This document shows, piece after piece, positions 36,427 to 46,604 of a DNA stretch of 64,000 bases. Under the pieces are notes generated by a model, which saw only the letters and a list, made by a program, of their open reading frames with translations, did no database searches and was not told the DNA's origin. The position numbers and the translations under genes are program-made. The DNA is from Dorea sp. 5-2 (GTDB lineage Bacteria > Bacillota > Clostridia > Lachnospirales > Lachnospiraceae). Position 1 is the first letter of the stretch. Each line of letters begins with the position of its first letter. The stretch spans positions 340,699 through 404,698 of the forward strand of contig NZ_KE159737.1 in the NCBI RefSeq assembly GCF_000403455.2. Reading direction: 5' to 3'.

Positions 36427-37287
36427 TTATTCGGATCTTAAAGAGGAATACATAGCGACACTTAAGATGACAGCCCCGCCGACCAGTTCTCTTATGCTTG
36501 GTATCTCCCCAAGGAACAGTAAGGCATAGACGATACCATAGACTGTCTCCATCCCGGAGACGATCCCGGCGGTCTGTGCCCTGACACTTTTTTGTGCGGA
36601 TACGTAGAGGGAATGTGCGAACGCCGTGCAGACGAATCCGACGAACGCCACTCCGGCAGCATCCTGTATCCGCCAGGAAGCCTCCACGAGAAAGAGCGCC
36701 GGAAGGAGCACGACGGCGGCGCTTCCCTGTTCATACAGACAGACGGTGCGGGCGGCGTACCGTGCGGAGAAATACCGGTTTGCCAATGTCAGGATCGCAT
36801 AGGTAAAGCTTGAGAGCATACCCCATATGATACCGATCGTCGTATGGTTTGCCATGGAGAATTCCGGGATCGTGATGAGTACGCCGATAAAGAGGACGAT
36901 CGCGCTTACAATACTTTGCTTTTTCAGCTTTTCATGGAATAGAACGGGTTCTATGAAGGTCAGAAAAAGCGGAAAAGTGGAGAACGTGATCGTACCGATC
37001 GCCACGGTAGAGACCTGTATGGATTGGAAAAAGGTGGTCCAGTGCGCGCCCATCACTGCGCCGGTCAGGACGATCATGATATAATCTCTTTTCGAATCCA
37101 GTTTCAGCCGGTCTTTTTTTAATACCGCGATCACGAACAACAGAATGGAAGAGCAGATGACCCTTCCAAGAGCAACCAGGACTGCCGGTATCTCCACGAA
37201 CTGTGCGGCGACGCCGGCAAGTCCAAAAAGCATTACTGCGATGTGGAGATACAGGATATTTTTATTAAAAGATTCACGGATGTGCAT
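36427..37287 (-). CDS. DMT-superfamily (EamA) transporter
   Basis: 286 residues with ten predicted membrane helices in two EamA repeats (AVMLFGLAGVAAQFVEIPAVLVALGRVICSSILLFVIAV; IIWGMLSSFTYAILTLANRYFS...FVGFVCTAFAHSLYVSAQ). Family members are permeases or exporters of amino acids and other metabolites; the substrate cannot be told. GAGAGGAA precedes ATG 37287. It lies downstream of the hybrid kinase gene on the same strand with a 51-base gap. Confidence 0.87.
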   Translation of the reverse strand: MHIRESFNKNILYLHIAVMLFGLAGVAAQFVEIPAVLVALGRVICSSILLFVIAVLKKDRLKLDSKRDYIMIVLTGAVMGAHWTTFFQSIQVSTVAIGTITFSTFPLFLTFIEPVLFHEKLKKQSIVSAIVLFIGVLITIPEFSMANHTTIGIIWGMLSSFTYAILTLANRYFSARYAARTVCLYEQGSAAVVLLPALFLVEASWRIQDAAGVAFVGFVCTAFAHSLYVSAQKSVRAQTAGIVSGMETVYGIVYALLFLGEIPSIRELVGGAVILSVAMYSSLRSE

Positions 37288-37338
37288 GGGTAATTCATTC
37301 CTCTCTTTAGTTTTGTTATATCTGCCGCGGCAGAGATG

Positions 37339-40287
37339 TCAATGCAGATACTGCCGCAGCACATTCATAAGAAGTTTAATATCAAGAGGTTTTGCGATAT
37401 GGGCGTTCATACCGCTTTTGAGCGCCGCCTCTTTGTCGTCCTCCATGGCGTTTGCGGTCATGGCAAGGATGGGCAGGGTGCGCACGTCCTTGCGGTGCAT
37501 GGCGCGGATTGCCTTGGTAGCCTCATATCCGTTCATAACCGGCATCTGTACATCCATCAGGACAGCGTCGTAATACCCCTCCCGGGACTGCTCGACCATA
37601 GTGACCGCGTCGGTTCCGTCGGGTGCGGATTCGATCTCGAAGCCGGCTTCCTCCAGGATGACTTCTGCGATCTCACGGTTCAGTTCATTGTCCTCCACCA
37701 GAAGAAGACGCTTCCCGCTGAAATCAGCTTGTGTCCAGTCTGCCTCCGTGTCCGGATGTGCATTTCCCCCGATATTATTTGCCGCCAGAAGTGCGGCTTT
37801 CAGGTCAGACATAAAGAGCGGCTTGGCGCAGAATGCGGTAATCCCCGCTTCTCTTGCCTCTTCCTCGATATCTGCCCAGTCGTATGCCGTGAGGATGATG
37901 ATGGGCGCCTCCGTTCCTACGACACGGCGGATCTTCCTTGCGGTTTCAATGCCGCTGGTCTCGGGCATCTGCCAGTCAATGATGAAAGTATGATAAGGGT
38001 CGCCTTCTTCCCAGGCGGATTTGGCGCGGTATGCCGCTTCTCTGCCGGACGTCGTCCATTCAGAACGAAGCCCGATGCTTTTCAGCATCTTATTCACGCT
38101 GTCACAGACGTTGAAATCATCATCTACGACCAGGGAACGCAAGCCCTTAAGCTCCTTGATCTGCTCTGCATTTTTCTCCGTATCCTGGAGTTGGAGCGGA
38201 AGTTTTACCGTAAAGGAGCTGCCTTTGCCGACCTGGCTTTCCACCGTGATCTGCCCGCCCATCATGTCGATGATATTCTTCGTGATCGCCATGCCGAGCC
38301 CGGCGCCCTGGATACCGCTTCGTGTGGCGGTGGATTCGCGTTCAAATGGTTCAAAAATATGTTCCGCAAATTCCTGCGACATCCCGATCCCGTTGTCCTT
38401 AACCGTAAAAACATAATTGCCCCACCCATGCTTAAAGGTGGCATGCTGTGAGATGCGGAAAGAAACGGTTCCGCCGGCAGGCGTATATTTGACGGCATTG
38501 CCCATCAGATTGATGAAGATCTGGTTCAGCTTCAGCGGATCTGCGATCACATCCTCATTGGTTACGTCAAAGGTGTCGATAAACATCTCAAGCTGCTTGG
38601 ATTTAACCTGGGGCTGGATGATGTTTACCAGATTGTGCATCAGCTCAGGGATATTACATTCCTGGTAATGGATCGTAAGCTTTCCGCTCTCGATACGGCT
38701 CATATCCAGAATATCGTTGATAAGCCCCAACAAGTGATTGCTAGATGAAAGTATCTTCCGCAGACAGTCCTGCACTTGTTCTGTGCGGTCGATATGGCTT
38801 GCTGCGATCGTGGCAAAGCCGATGATGGCATTCATAGGCGTGCGTATGTCGTGGCTCATGTTGGACAGGAAGGTGGTTTTTGCCTGATTGGCATGCTGTG
38901 CCTGCATCAGGGCGTCTTGCAGAGCCTGCGTATGTTCCCTCTGCTTTTTGACCTGCTCCGTGGCATTCTGGCGTACATACAGGATCCTGACAGGGTTGCC
39001 GTCTGTCCGTTCCAGGCACACGGCGATCAGATGCTCCCATTCTTCCTTCCCCCGGCGGGAAACATGGCATTCATGAACGGCGAAATCCTCAGCCCGCAGA
39101 TTCTCGGCAAGTGTATCGGGACTGCAGAAATGACAGAGCGCCTCTTTTCCTTCGTCTTCGATGATCTCTTCGGCGTGGAGCTTGATCATTTCGCTGTATA
39201 CACCCTCCATCGGGATGCGTGGATTCAGCGGTGCGATTCCCGCCATGTAGGAATAGTGGTCATTCTTAAGGTCTACCATAAGATAACGTGATGAAAAGAT
39301 CGTGTTCATGCCGCGCAGTACATCGTTGATCAGTTTATTCTCTCTTTCCAGTTTCCTTCGGAGCCTTCCGCCGCGGATCACCAGAAACGCGATATAGATC
39401 ACGAACAGGGCAAGGAGGCAGATTTCCAGCATGATCCCCGCCATATTAGCCCGTCTTACCATTTCCTGCGTGATATTCTTTGGAAATGCCTGTACCAGGG
39501 TATAGTTGTACGCCGGGAGATGCATGACGCACAGGTTATCTGTTTTGCATCCTTTATCGCATAAAAGCGCCGCTTCGCCGCCCTTTGTGAATACAGCCTG
39601 AGCCTTTTGGGCAGTCTGTGCGTCGATGACGCCGGATTCAGCCAAGAGGTCAAGCAGGCTTGCCTTGTAGGATCTGCCGTCTGAAGTGGCAATGCTCCTG
39701 CCGTCCTGTGAACAGAGAAATACATCGGCGGGTTCGCCGAAGTAACTCGCATAGAGCATATCCCTGAGATACTCTTCGGCAAAATACAGCCCAAGAAACA
39801 TGCCGACGACTTCGCCGCCGTCGTATACAGGGGCGTAGAAGACCATCATGGGCTTACCGGTAAGCCTGGATTCTTCAACGGTCGTAACGCCGTTCTCGCC
39901 TTGCATGCCGCGGATAAAGTAATCCCGGTCCGAGCTGTCGCTGGTCGCTCCGTCAGAAGCAAGGTTGACACCCTCCGCATTGGTAAACCGGATGGCGTCA
40001 AAGGTGGTATTCTCTTCTAAGCCCTTTAGCATCTGTGCGTCTACTTTCGTGCCGTTTCCGCCTGTGCTGACCAGATAAGCACAATTCTGGATACGCCGCA
40101 GTGCGTTATTGAATTCACTTTCAATGCGGTTTACCGTCTGCCGGGCGCAATCTTCCGCGTAGATCCGGTTCTGCTCCTGGATCCGGGCTTTGTTCTGTGT
40201 TGTGTAGAATAAAAATAAAACGAGTACGGCAGCCAGGAAAAGAAACGCGTAAATAATCGGCTGCCGGGTTTTCTTCTGCTGATTCAT
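37339..40287 (-). CDS. Hybrid sensor histidine kinase with two receiver domains
   Basis: 982 residues. Order: membrane helix (IIYAFLFLAAVLVLFLFY), a Cache-like extracellular domain (~residues 40-270), second helix (MLEICLLALFVIYIAFLVI), a PAS-like region, HisKA (FLSNMSHDIRTPMNAII), HATPase (NLMGNAVKYTP, DNGIGM, GAGLGMAI), receiver 1 (IIDWQMPETSG) and receiver 2 (VLMDVQMPVMNG). Receiver 1 has D-W where a D-V/M is more usual. Such proteins pass signals by phosphorelay to a separate Hpt protein or regulator; none is adjacent. The start is uncertain: ATG 40287 begins right before the first helix, while an upstream GTG at 40350 lacks a ribosome site. Confidence 0.85.
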   Translation of the reverse strand: MNQQKKTRQPIIYAFLFLAAVLVLFLFYTTQNKARIQEQNRIYAEDCARQTVNRIESEFNNALRRIQNCAYLVSTGGNGTKVDAQMLKGLEENTTFDAIRFTNAEGVNLASDGATSDSSDRDYFIRGMQGENGVTTVEESRLTGKPMMVFYAPVYDGGEVVGMFLGLYFAEEYLRDMLYASYFGEPADVFLCSQDGRSIATSDGRSYKASLLDLLAESGVIDAQTAQKAQAVFTKGGEAALLCDKGCKTDNLCVMHLPAYNYTLVQAFPKNITQEMVRRANMAGIMLEICLLALFVIYIAFLVIRGGRLRRKLERENKLINDVLRGMNTIFSSRYLMVDLKNDHYSYMAGIAPLNPRIPMEGVYSEMIKLHAEEIIEDEGKEALCHFCSPDTLAENLRAEDFAVHECHVSRRGKEEWEHLIAVCLERTDGNPVRILYVRQNATEQVKKQREHTQALQDALMQAQHANQAKTTFLSNMSHDIRTPMNAIIGFATIAASHIDRTEQVQDCLRKILSSSNHLLGLINDILDMSRIESGKLTIHYQECNIPELMHNLVNIIQPQVKSKQLEMFIDTFDVTNEDVIADPLKLNQIFINLMGNAVKYTPAGGTVSFRISQHATFKHGWGNYVFTVKDNGIGMSQEFAEHIFEPFERESTATRSGIQGAGLGMAITKNIIDMMGGQITVESQVGKGSSFTVKLPLQLQDTEKNAEQIKELKGLRSLVVDDDFNVCDSVNKMLKSIGLRSEWTTSGREAAYRAKSAWEEGDPYHTFIIDWQMPETSGIETARKIRRVVGTEAPIIILTAYDWADIEEEAREAGITAFCAKPLFMSDLKAALLAANNIGGNAHPDTEADWTQADFSGKRLLLVEDNELNREIAEVILEEAGFEIESAPDGTDAVTMVEQSREGYYDAVLMDVQMPVMNGYEATKAIRAMHRKDVRTLPILAMTANAMEDDKEAALKSGMNAHIAKPLDIKLLMNVLRQYLH

Positions 40288-40520
40288 CTCATTTGACACA
40301 TGAAATCCAACTGTGTCCCCGCCCCCTTTAGATATACTGTGAGTTGTCACTCAATTCTATAAAATATTATACAATAAAGACTGCCGGAATATCAAGTAAT
40401 GAAAGCTTTTTTCATATATCAAGAAATCAGCCACCAAAACTAGAATTCTTTGAATTGCAATCTATTCTTCTACATTATACAATGATTTTAATAAGATGGT
40501 TCGAGCATAAGGAGGATGTT

Positions 40521-42384
40521 ATGTTTTTGACAGACAGAAAATTAGAGAGACGTATCGAGGAGATAGAGCAGTACCGATACCGGGATATCATTGAATTGAA
40601 AAGCTTTGCCGCAATGGAAGAAACTGATCTCCTTTGGATACGGCGACGGAGGCGGAGGCGTGAACCGTGACATGCTGGAATGCCGCAGAAGGCTCGACAA
40701 GATTCCGGGCCTTCCTAATGTAAAGATGTCCACGGCGGGAGAATATTTCCGCAGGCTGCATGATACCGTGGAACATACGGAGGAATACGTACATACCTGG
40801 GACGGCGAGCTGTATCTGGAATATCACCGGGGTACCTACACAAGCCAGGCTTATAACAAACGCATGAACCGCAGGATGGAGCTGTTCTACCGCAGAGCCG
40901 AGTGGCTGACGGTGATGGACGCCCTGCTGGCGGGAGATATCGGACTGGCGAAGCAGGAGAAGCTTACGAAGGGGTGGAAACACATTCTGACAGACCAGTT
41001 CCATGATATCATCCCCGGTTCTTCGATCCATGAGGTATATGAGGATTCCAGGAAGGATTATGCATATATCGAGGAGATCGCCCGTGAAGTGGAACAGGAA
41101 GCATATGCGCATGTATTAGAGCATAAGGAAAATGACTATACGGTGATCAATGCATCCGGATGGACGCAGGATCAGATGGTTGAAGTTCCGGAAGACAGGG
41201 ACGGGATCTTCCGGGATCAGGACGGAAATAAACTGGTATCCCAGAAAGGCGAGGGCGTGGCGTATGTAGAGGTTAAGGATGTACCGGCTATGGGTATGAA
41301 GGTGATCTCCTTTGAGAATCTGCCCGACACAGAGCAGGATGTCTCCGCTTTTAGCGTAAAGGACAGAGAGATTGAGACCCCGTACTATCAGATCTCCCTG
41401 AATCAATATGGGCAGATCACGAAGCTGTATGACAAGACCTATTCCCGCGATGTGATCCCCGAAGGCGAGAGGGCGAATGTGCTTCAGGTATTTGAAGACA
41501 AACCGTTGGATTTTGACGCGTGGGACATCGACATCTTCTATCAGGAAAAGATGCGGGAGATCACGAACCTCACTGCATTTGACATCACGGAAACAGGACC
41601 GCTGTGTATGAAGGTTCACATGGAATGGGATTTTATGTCCTATTCACACATCAGACAGGATATGGTCCTTTACAGCGATAACAGGAGAATTGATTTCCGG
41701 ACAGAAGTAGATCTCCATGAACAGCATCAGCTTCTCAAGGCGGCATTCCCGGTGGATATCCGATCCACTTACGGAACGTATGACGTGCAGTACGGCAATG
41801 TGCGCCGCCCGAACCACTGGAACACGAGCTGGGACCAGGCGAAGTTTGAGACGGTGGCGCACCGCTGGGCGGACTTGTCGGAGCGCAACTATGGCGTGAG
41901 TATCCTGAACGACTGCAAGTACGGCCATGATATCAAGGATCATGTATTGCGGATCTCCCTTTTAAGGGCGGGAACACATCCGGATCATCTGCAGGATCAG
42001 GGAATACATACATTTACTTATGCGCTGCTGCCTCATAAGGGCGACTTTATAGAGGGTGGGGTTGTTCAGGAAGCATTTGCACTGAATGAGCCGATGCAGG
42101 TTGCGGAGGGAAGAACGACTCTGCCGTATGACAGCTTCGTTTCCTTTGATAATGCACAGGTAGAACTGGATGCGGTTAAGAAATCAGAAGATGGAAGGTA
42201 CATCGTCATTCGGTTCCATGAGTTCGCGGGATCGAGGCAGGATGTAACGGTGAAGCCGGGATTCGGATACCGGGCATGGGCGGAATGCGACTTAAGAGAG
42301 CGTCCGGTTACAGAGTTTACACAGGAACCGATCCGTATGGATCTTCATGCATATGAGATCAAGACGATACTGGTTGAGATATAA
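40521..42384 (+). pseudogene. GH38 alpha-mannosidase with out-of-frame internal deletion
   Basis: A perfect ribosome site (AAGGAGG) leads into the usual GH38 N-terminus (LTDRKLERRIEEIEQYRYRDI). After about 31 codons (near 40612) the sequence jumps to the end of the catalytic domain in another frame (LISFGYGDGGGGVNRDMLE). It then runs cleanly through the middle and C-terminal mannosidase domains to 42384. Roughly 400 residues with the catalytic Asp are missing, and the join is out of frame. Loss of enzyme function is expected. Intact relatives remove alpha-mannose residues from glycans. Confidence 0.85.
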
Positions 42385-42387
42385 AAT

Positions 42388-43053
42388 ATGGAAGAATTAT
42401 TTAATATTGAAAGAGTCTTAGGATTTTGCGAGAAAATTTGTTATTTTTTCACGGTGAACCTGCTGTTCATCCTTTCTAATACCCCGGTGTTATTATTTCT
42501 GCTTTTTGTCGGGGCAGGTAAGATACGGGAATGCCTACCCTTGTTCCTGCTGTGCCTGGTTCCGGCGGCGCCTGCGCTGTCAGCCGTGATGTATGCCATG
42601 AACCGTCTGATCCGGGGAACGGAAGGGCGCGCGCTGCGGGATTATAAGAGAGGGTATTGCACGGATTTCCTGCAGAAGGCTTTGCTTGGCGCAGGACAGC
42701 TTCTTGCCATATTGATCTGTTGGACGAATATCGAATTTTTCTCCATACAGATCAGGATATTCCCTCTTGTCATACTGTTTGTCCTGCTGTTTGCGGCGGC
42801 GGTTCTTGTAACGCCCAATCTCTATATGCTCGCGAGCCGTTACAAGATGGGCAATCTGGAGATCGTAAGGACTGCGGTAACGCTCATGATCGCGAAGCCG
42901 GTGTTCACCCTTGGAAATATCGTGGCGCTGTTGCTCATACTTGCGGCGTTCGAGATATCAGCGGGGACAACGGTGCTGTTTATGGGAAGTGTTTATGGAT
43001 TCCTTGTCATGTTTATGAATCAGAGTGTTATGAAGAAGCTGGAGGAAAGATAG
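42388..43053 (+). CDS. YesL family (DUF624) membrane protein
   Basis: 221 residues with about five or six membrane helices (ICYFFTVNLLFILSNTPVLLFLLF; LLFAAAVLVTPNLYMLA; FTLGNIVALLLILAAFEI). DUF624/YesL proteins occur next to YesMN two-component systems and carbohydrate ABC transporters, as here; their exact function is not known. It starts 3 bases after the GH38 stop, so it belongs to the same transcript, which ends at the hairpin at 43057. Confidence 0.82.
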   Translation: MEELFNIERVLGFCEKICYFFTVNLLFILSNTPVLLFLLFVGAGKIRECLPLFLLCLVPAAPALSAVMYAMNRLIRGTEGRALRDYKRGYCTDFLQKALLGAGQLLAILICWTNIEFFSIQIRIFPLVILFVLLFAAAVLVTPNLYMLASRYKMGNLEIVRTAVTLMIAKPVFTLGNIVALLLILAAFEISAGTTVLFMGSVYGFLVMFMNQSVMKKLEER

Positions 43054-43056
43054 ATA

Positions 43057-43111
43057 GATATCCCCGTAAGGATCAATAATGATGTTGGTTCCTTTTCTGG
43101 GGATATTTTTT
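43057..43111 (+). terminator. Terminator after the YesL gene
   Basis: GATATCCCC (43057-43065) pairs with GGGGATAT (43099-43106), with an inner AAGGA/TCCTT helix, followed directly by a run of T. It separates the GH38-YesL unit from the kinase/regulator pair; read-through is possible. Confidence 0.7.
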
Positions 43112-43128
43112 GTAGGAAGGAGAATGCT

Positions 43129-44859
43129 ATGGAGACGAAGAGCCAGAAACAATTGTATCATAAACTGTTTTTTATCTATACGGCGATCCTGGTCTGCGCT
43201 ATATCCGCACTGGTAATCTATTTTTTTAACAGCACAAGAAACCGTTTCCTGGAACAGAGCTTAAGCTATACGGAGATGATGAGCGAGACGGCAGTTTCTT
43301 ACCTGGAGGATACTTCTGATATTGCGGAGTATATTCATAACGATCTGTACAATTCAAATATGGAGCTGAACGACGTACTGCATTATATGACGGATGAACC
43401 GGATCTCTATCAGCAGTACCGCCTGGATACCTACATTGAGAATAAGCTCAATGAGTATGAAGGGATAGAGAAATTTTTCCTGGATGCGTTCCAGGCATAC
43501 GGAAGCTTGAACCATATCACCCTTTTTGGTTATGAACGGGATGAGATCACAGAGTATACAAGGGACGGAAAGAGCTACAGAAGGGCAGGAAATGAGGAAT
43601 TTAAGAGGCATCTGGAAGAGGGCGACCTGGCAGGAGAAGACAGCTTTGCTTATCTGAAAGAGATTCGTGATCCGGCGACTATGCAGGTTAAGGGGTGTAT
43701 GATCCTTGGATTCCGGAGTAAGAAGTTCGAGTCGATCTGGGAGTACTATTCCCGTGCGGAGCTGATCGTATATAATGATGCGAAGACGGTGATATACAGT
43801 TCTTCGAAGGAGCATGAGATCACAGATATCGTGAAGGCGGAAGATAAGGGGGAACTGGAAACTTTGCTTGACGCCTATGTGGAACAGGGGCAGAACCGTG
43901 AGTACCATATCATAAGCTATCTGGAGAAGGACCGGGCGGCGGCTGTGCCTGTCTCTATCGTAGTCATGTTCCTTTTGGTCGGGCTGGCAGTGATGGCGCT
44001 TGGTGAGGTGTTTGTCAGATATTATCTACAGAAACTTGCCGGAAGGCTGAACCGGATCCTTGACGGAATGACGAAGGTCATGGACGGAGACCTTGACGTG
44101 CGTATTCCGGCGAATAAGAATGGCGACGAGCTGGATGTGATCGCCAGGTATTTTAACGAAATGTGCGTGAATCTGGATGAGCATATCAAGAAGCGGTATC
44201 TTGCGGAGATTGAACAGAAGGATGCGGAGATGAGCGCGCTCCAGAGCCAGATCAATCCGCATTTCCTGTATAATACACTGGAAGCCATACGTATGAAAGC
44301 GATCTGCAACGGCGACCGGGAAGTAGGGAAGATGCTTTACAGCCTGGCGGTCACATTCCGGGCGCAGATCAAGGAGGCTGACGTTATCACGCTTGCGCAG
44401 GAACTACATTATTGTAAGAAATATATGGAGCTTTTTGAATTCCGGTATCAGAACCAGTTCCGGGCGTCTGTGGAGTGCCCGGAGGAATATCTGCAGGTGC
44501 CGGTCATTAAGTTCGTGTTGCAGCCGGTGATAGAGAATTATTTTATCCACGGCATCCGGATGAAGGAACAGGATAACTATGTGCGGATCGTTGTGGAGAA
44601 AGAGACGGAGAGAAGCGGAAAGGGCTTTCAGATCATCGTAGAGGATAATGGAAAGGGAATGGACGAAGAGGCGATCGCGGCGAAGAACAGAGAGCTTGCG
44701 AAAGATAGCATGGAGAAGCATTCATCCATCGGGATTGCCAACGTCAATCGAAGGCTTAGAGCCGTATACGGCAGAGAGTGCGGGATCTGTCTGGAGCCTG
44801 GGAGTGAAGGCGGGCTTCGGGTTATACTGAGATTCCGGCCGGAGGGAGAGATATTATGA
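43129..44859 (+). CDS. YesM-type sensor histidine kinase
   Basis: 576 residues. There is a membrane helix near residues 14-33, an extracellular sensor domain to ~265, a second helix (SIVVMFLLVGLAVMALGEVFV), HAMP, the His_kinase domain with INPHFLYNTLEAIRMKA (phospho-His), and HATPase (LQPVIENYFIHG, DNGKGMD). It probably senses an oligosaccharide or a binding-protein complex outside the cell. It overlaps the regulator gene by 4 bases (ATGA). A ribosome site (AGGAAGGAG) precedes the ATG. It likely controls the mannoside genes on both sides. Confidence 0.9.
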   Translation: METKSQKQLYHKLFFIYTAILVCAISALVIYFFNSTRNRFLEQSLSYTEMMSETAVSYLEDTSDIAEYIHNDLYNSNMELNDVLHYMTDEPDLYQQYRLDTYIENKLNEYEGIEKFFLDAFQAYGSLNHITLFGYERDEITEYTRDGKSYRRAGNEEFKRHLEEGDLAGEDSFAYLKEIRDPATMQVKGCMILGFRSKKFESIWEYYSRAELIVYNDAKTVIYSSSKEHEITDIVKAEDKGELETLLDAYVEQGQNREYHIISYLEKDRAAAVPVSIVVMFLLVGLAVMALGEVFVRYYLQKLAGRLNRILDGMTKVMDGDLDVRIPANKNGDELDVIARYFNEMCVNLDEHIKKRYLAEIEQKDAEMSALQSQINPHFLYNTLEAIRMKAICNGDREVGKMLYSLAVTFRAQIKEADVITLAQELHYCKKYMELFEFRYQNQFRASVECPEEYLQVPVIKFVLQPVIENYFIHGIRMKEQDNYVRIVVEKETERSGKGFQIIVEDNGKGMDEEAIAAKNRELAKDSMEKHSSIGIANVNRRLRAVYGRECGICLEPGSEGGLRVILRFRPEGEIL

Positions 44860-46412
44860 AGAAAGTAATGATAGTGGAAGACGAGGAACTGATCTTACAG
44901 GGAATCCGCAATATCGTGGACTGGGAAGCCTTGGGGCTCAGTGTGGTACATATGGCGCACGACGGTGTAGAAGCTCTTGAGATGTGGGAAGAGGAGCCGG
45001 TACAGATCGTGGTGACGGATATCAGTATGCCGGAGATGGACGGGCTGACTCTTCTTCGGAAGATCCGGGAGAAGGAAGAACGGGTGCGGTTTATCATACT
45101 GACCGGATACGATGAATTTGCCTACGCAAGAGAGGCAGTCCGGTTAGACGTTGAGAATTATATATTAAAGCCGATCAACGAGGAAGAATTAGAACGTCTG
45201 CTTCGGGAAACCGTGCAGAAGTTAGATGAGATGGATAAAGAGAAGATCCGGTATATTGATGAAAAGACGCAGTGGATGAATTTCCTGCATGGGAAATCCG
45301 GGAAGGACACGCCGGAGGCGGAAGCGGTTAAATTTGCAGAGATGACGGGACTTCCGGCGGAAGGCAGACGCTATCGCGCCGCCGTAATGAAATGGAACAC
45401 AGACGGTTTGAAAGAAAAAAAGATTACGGATATGATCGTGGAGCTTAAGAAAGAAGAAGGGCTTAAGATCGTACATCTCCCGCCGGACAGCCTGCTCATG
45501 ATCTTAGATGAGGCATGTACAGAAGACGACAGCAGGAAAGACGACGACAGTTATGACAGAAAGGCACAGGAATATCTTGCGGAGCTTCAGAACCATATGG
45601 AAAGCAGGTTTAATATCATGACCTTCATCTGCATCGGTCCGTCTTTTGACCGTTTTGTTGATCTGCCGGATGCCTACAGGAGCGCGAGGAAGCTCCAAAA
45701 GTATCTGATCATTGAAGGATATGGGAATTGTATCAGCTGCCGCCAGATACAGAACCGGAAAAATGGTGCAATAGATATGGACGAGGCGCAGCTTCGGAAA
45801 TTCATTTTGAAAAAAGAAAAAGAAGCGGCGACAGACTATGTAGACGAGTTGTTTATCAATAGCCTCCGCAAGGATGCCGCTGTCAGTTCTCTGTATCATA
45901 CGGCGGTAAAGACGGCGATGCTGCTGCAGGATCTGAAGAAGGAATACAAGCTGGAATCCGGCAGATTTCACGATCTTTCGGAGCTTATGGAGACGATTTT
46001 CGGGGCGGATGACATTCACGGGCTCAAGACGGCATTTATCACGGAGATAATAGAGATCATTGACTGTATGCATGAAGAAGATTCGCGGTATACGCCTGTG
46101 GTACGCCAGATCATTGCCGAAGTACAGAAGAACTATAAAGAAGATATGAACCTGAAAACTCTGGCGTACCGCTATCATATGAACGCTTCTTATCTGGGAC
46201 AGCTCTTCCAGAAAGAAGTGGGGTGTTCCTTTGCCCAATATCTGAGCAATACGAAGAACGGGATTGCGAAGGATCTGATCCTGAATACGAATATGAAGAT
46301 CAACGAGATCGCAAAGCAGGTGGGGTATCCGGATACCAGTTATTTCTACCGCAAATTCAAGCAGAGCTACGGGGTATCTCCGGCTTCCATGCGGGAGATG
46401 AAGAAGTATTGA
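44856..46412 (+). CDS. YesN-type response regulator with AraC DNA-binding domain
   Basis: 518 residues. The receiver has MIVEDEELI, TDISMPEMDG (phospho-Asp) and YILKPIN. A long middle linker region follows. The C-terminal AraC double helix-turn-helix is NLKTLAYRYHMNASYLGQLFQKEVG...EIAKQVGYPDTSYFYRKFKQSYGVSPASMR. It is translationally coupled to the kinase by ATGA. Its targets are likely promoters of this mannoside locus. The following intergenic region also carries a LacI-type palindrome, so a second regulator may act there. Confidence 0.9.
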   Translation: MKKVMIVEDEELILQGIRNIVDWEALGLSVVHMAHDGVEALEMWEEEPVQIVVTDISMPEMDGLTLLRKIREKEERVRFIILTGYDEFAYAREAVRLDVENYILKPINEEELERLLRETVQKLDEMDKEKIRYIDEKTQWMNFLHGKSGKDTPEAEAVKFAEMTGLPAEGRRYRAAVMKWNTDGLKEKKITDMIVELKKEEGLKIVHLPPDSLLMILDEACTEDDSRKDDDSYDRKAQEYLAELQNHMESRFNIMTFICIGPSFDRFVDLPDAYRSARKLQKYLIIEGYGNCISCRQIQNRKNGAIDMDEAQLRKFILKKEKEAATDYVDELFINSLRKDAAVSSLYHTAVKTAMLLQDLKKEYKLESGRFHDLSELMETIFGADDIHGLKTAFITEIIEIIDCMHEEDSRYTPVVRQIIAEVQKNYKEDMNLKTLAYRYHMNASYLGQLFQKEVGCSFAQYLSNTKNGIAKDLILNTNMKINEIAKQVGYPDTSYFYRKFKQSYGVSPASMREMKKY

Positions 46413-46498
46413 ATTTGTTCAATGAATCTAAAAGTTTTCAACTTTTAATACAAACCGCACAATGATATAGTTTATATAGATAAAAAATACTGCAGATT

Positions 46499-46514
46499 GA
46501 CGAACCGGTTCGTC
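46499..46514. promoter_or_regulatory. Perfect 16-bp palindrome upstream of the broken ABC transporter genes
   Basis: GACGAACCGGTTCGTC is a perfect palindrome with a central CG, as in LacI/GalR operators. It lies between the response regulator and the permease remnant, downstream of a -10-like TATAGT. The cognate regulator is not in this region; the arms differ from the operators at 23998 and 25115. Confidence 0.55.
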
Positions 46515-46604
46515 GACAGACAGTAGGGCATTCTAAGGAACACAGTCAGAAATGCGGCCGCAGAAAGACGAGAAGAATGTCCGGGAAAAGGAGGAGGTTA
46601 AGAG

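Noticed and set aside
37321..37334. TCTGCCGCGGCAGA palindrome as a terminator of the hybrid kinase
   Set aside because: Perfect palindrome but no T run and almost no loop; could be chance or an operator, so not listed as a feature.
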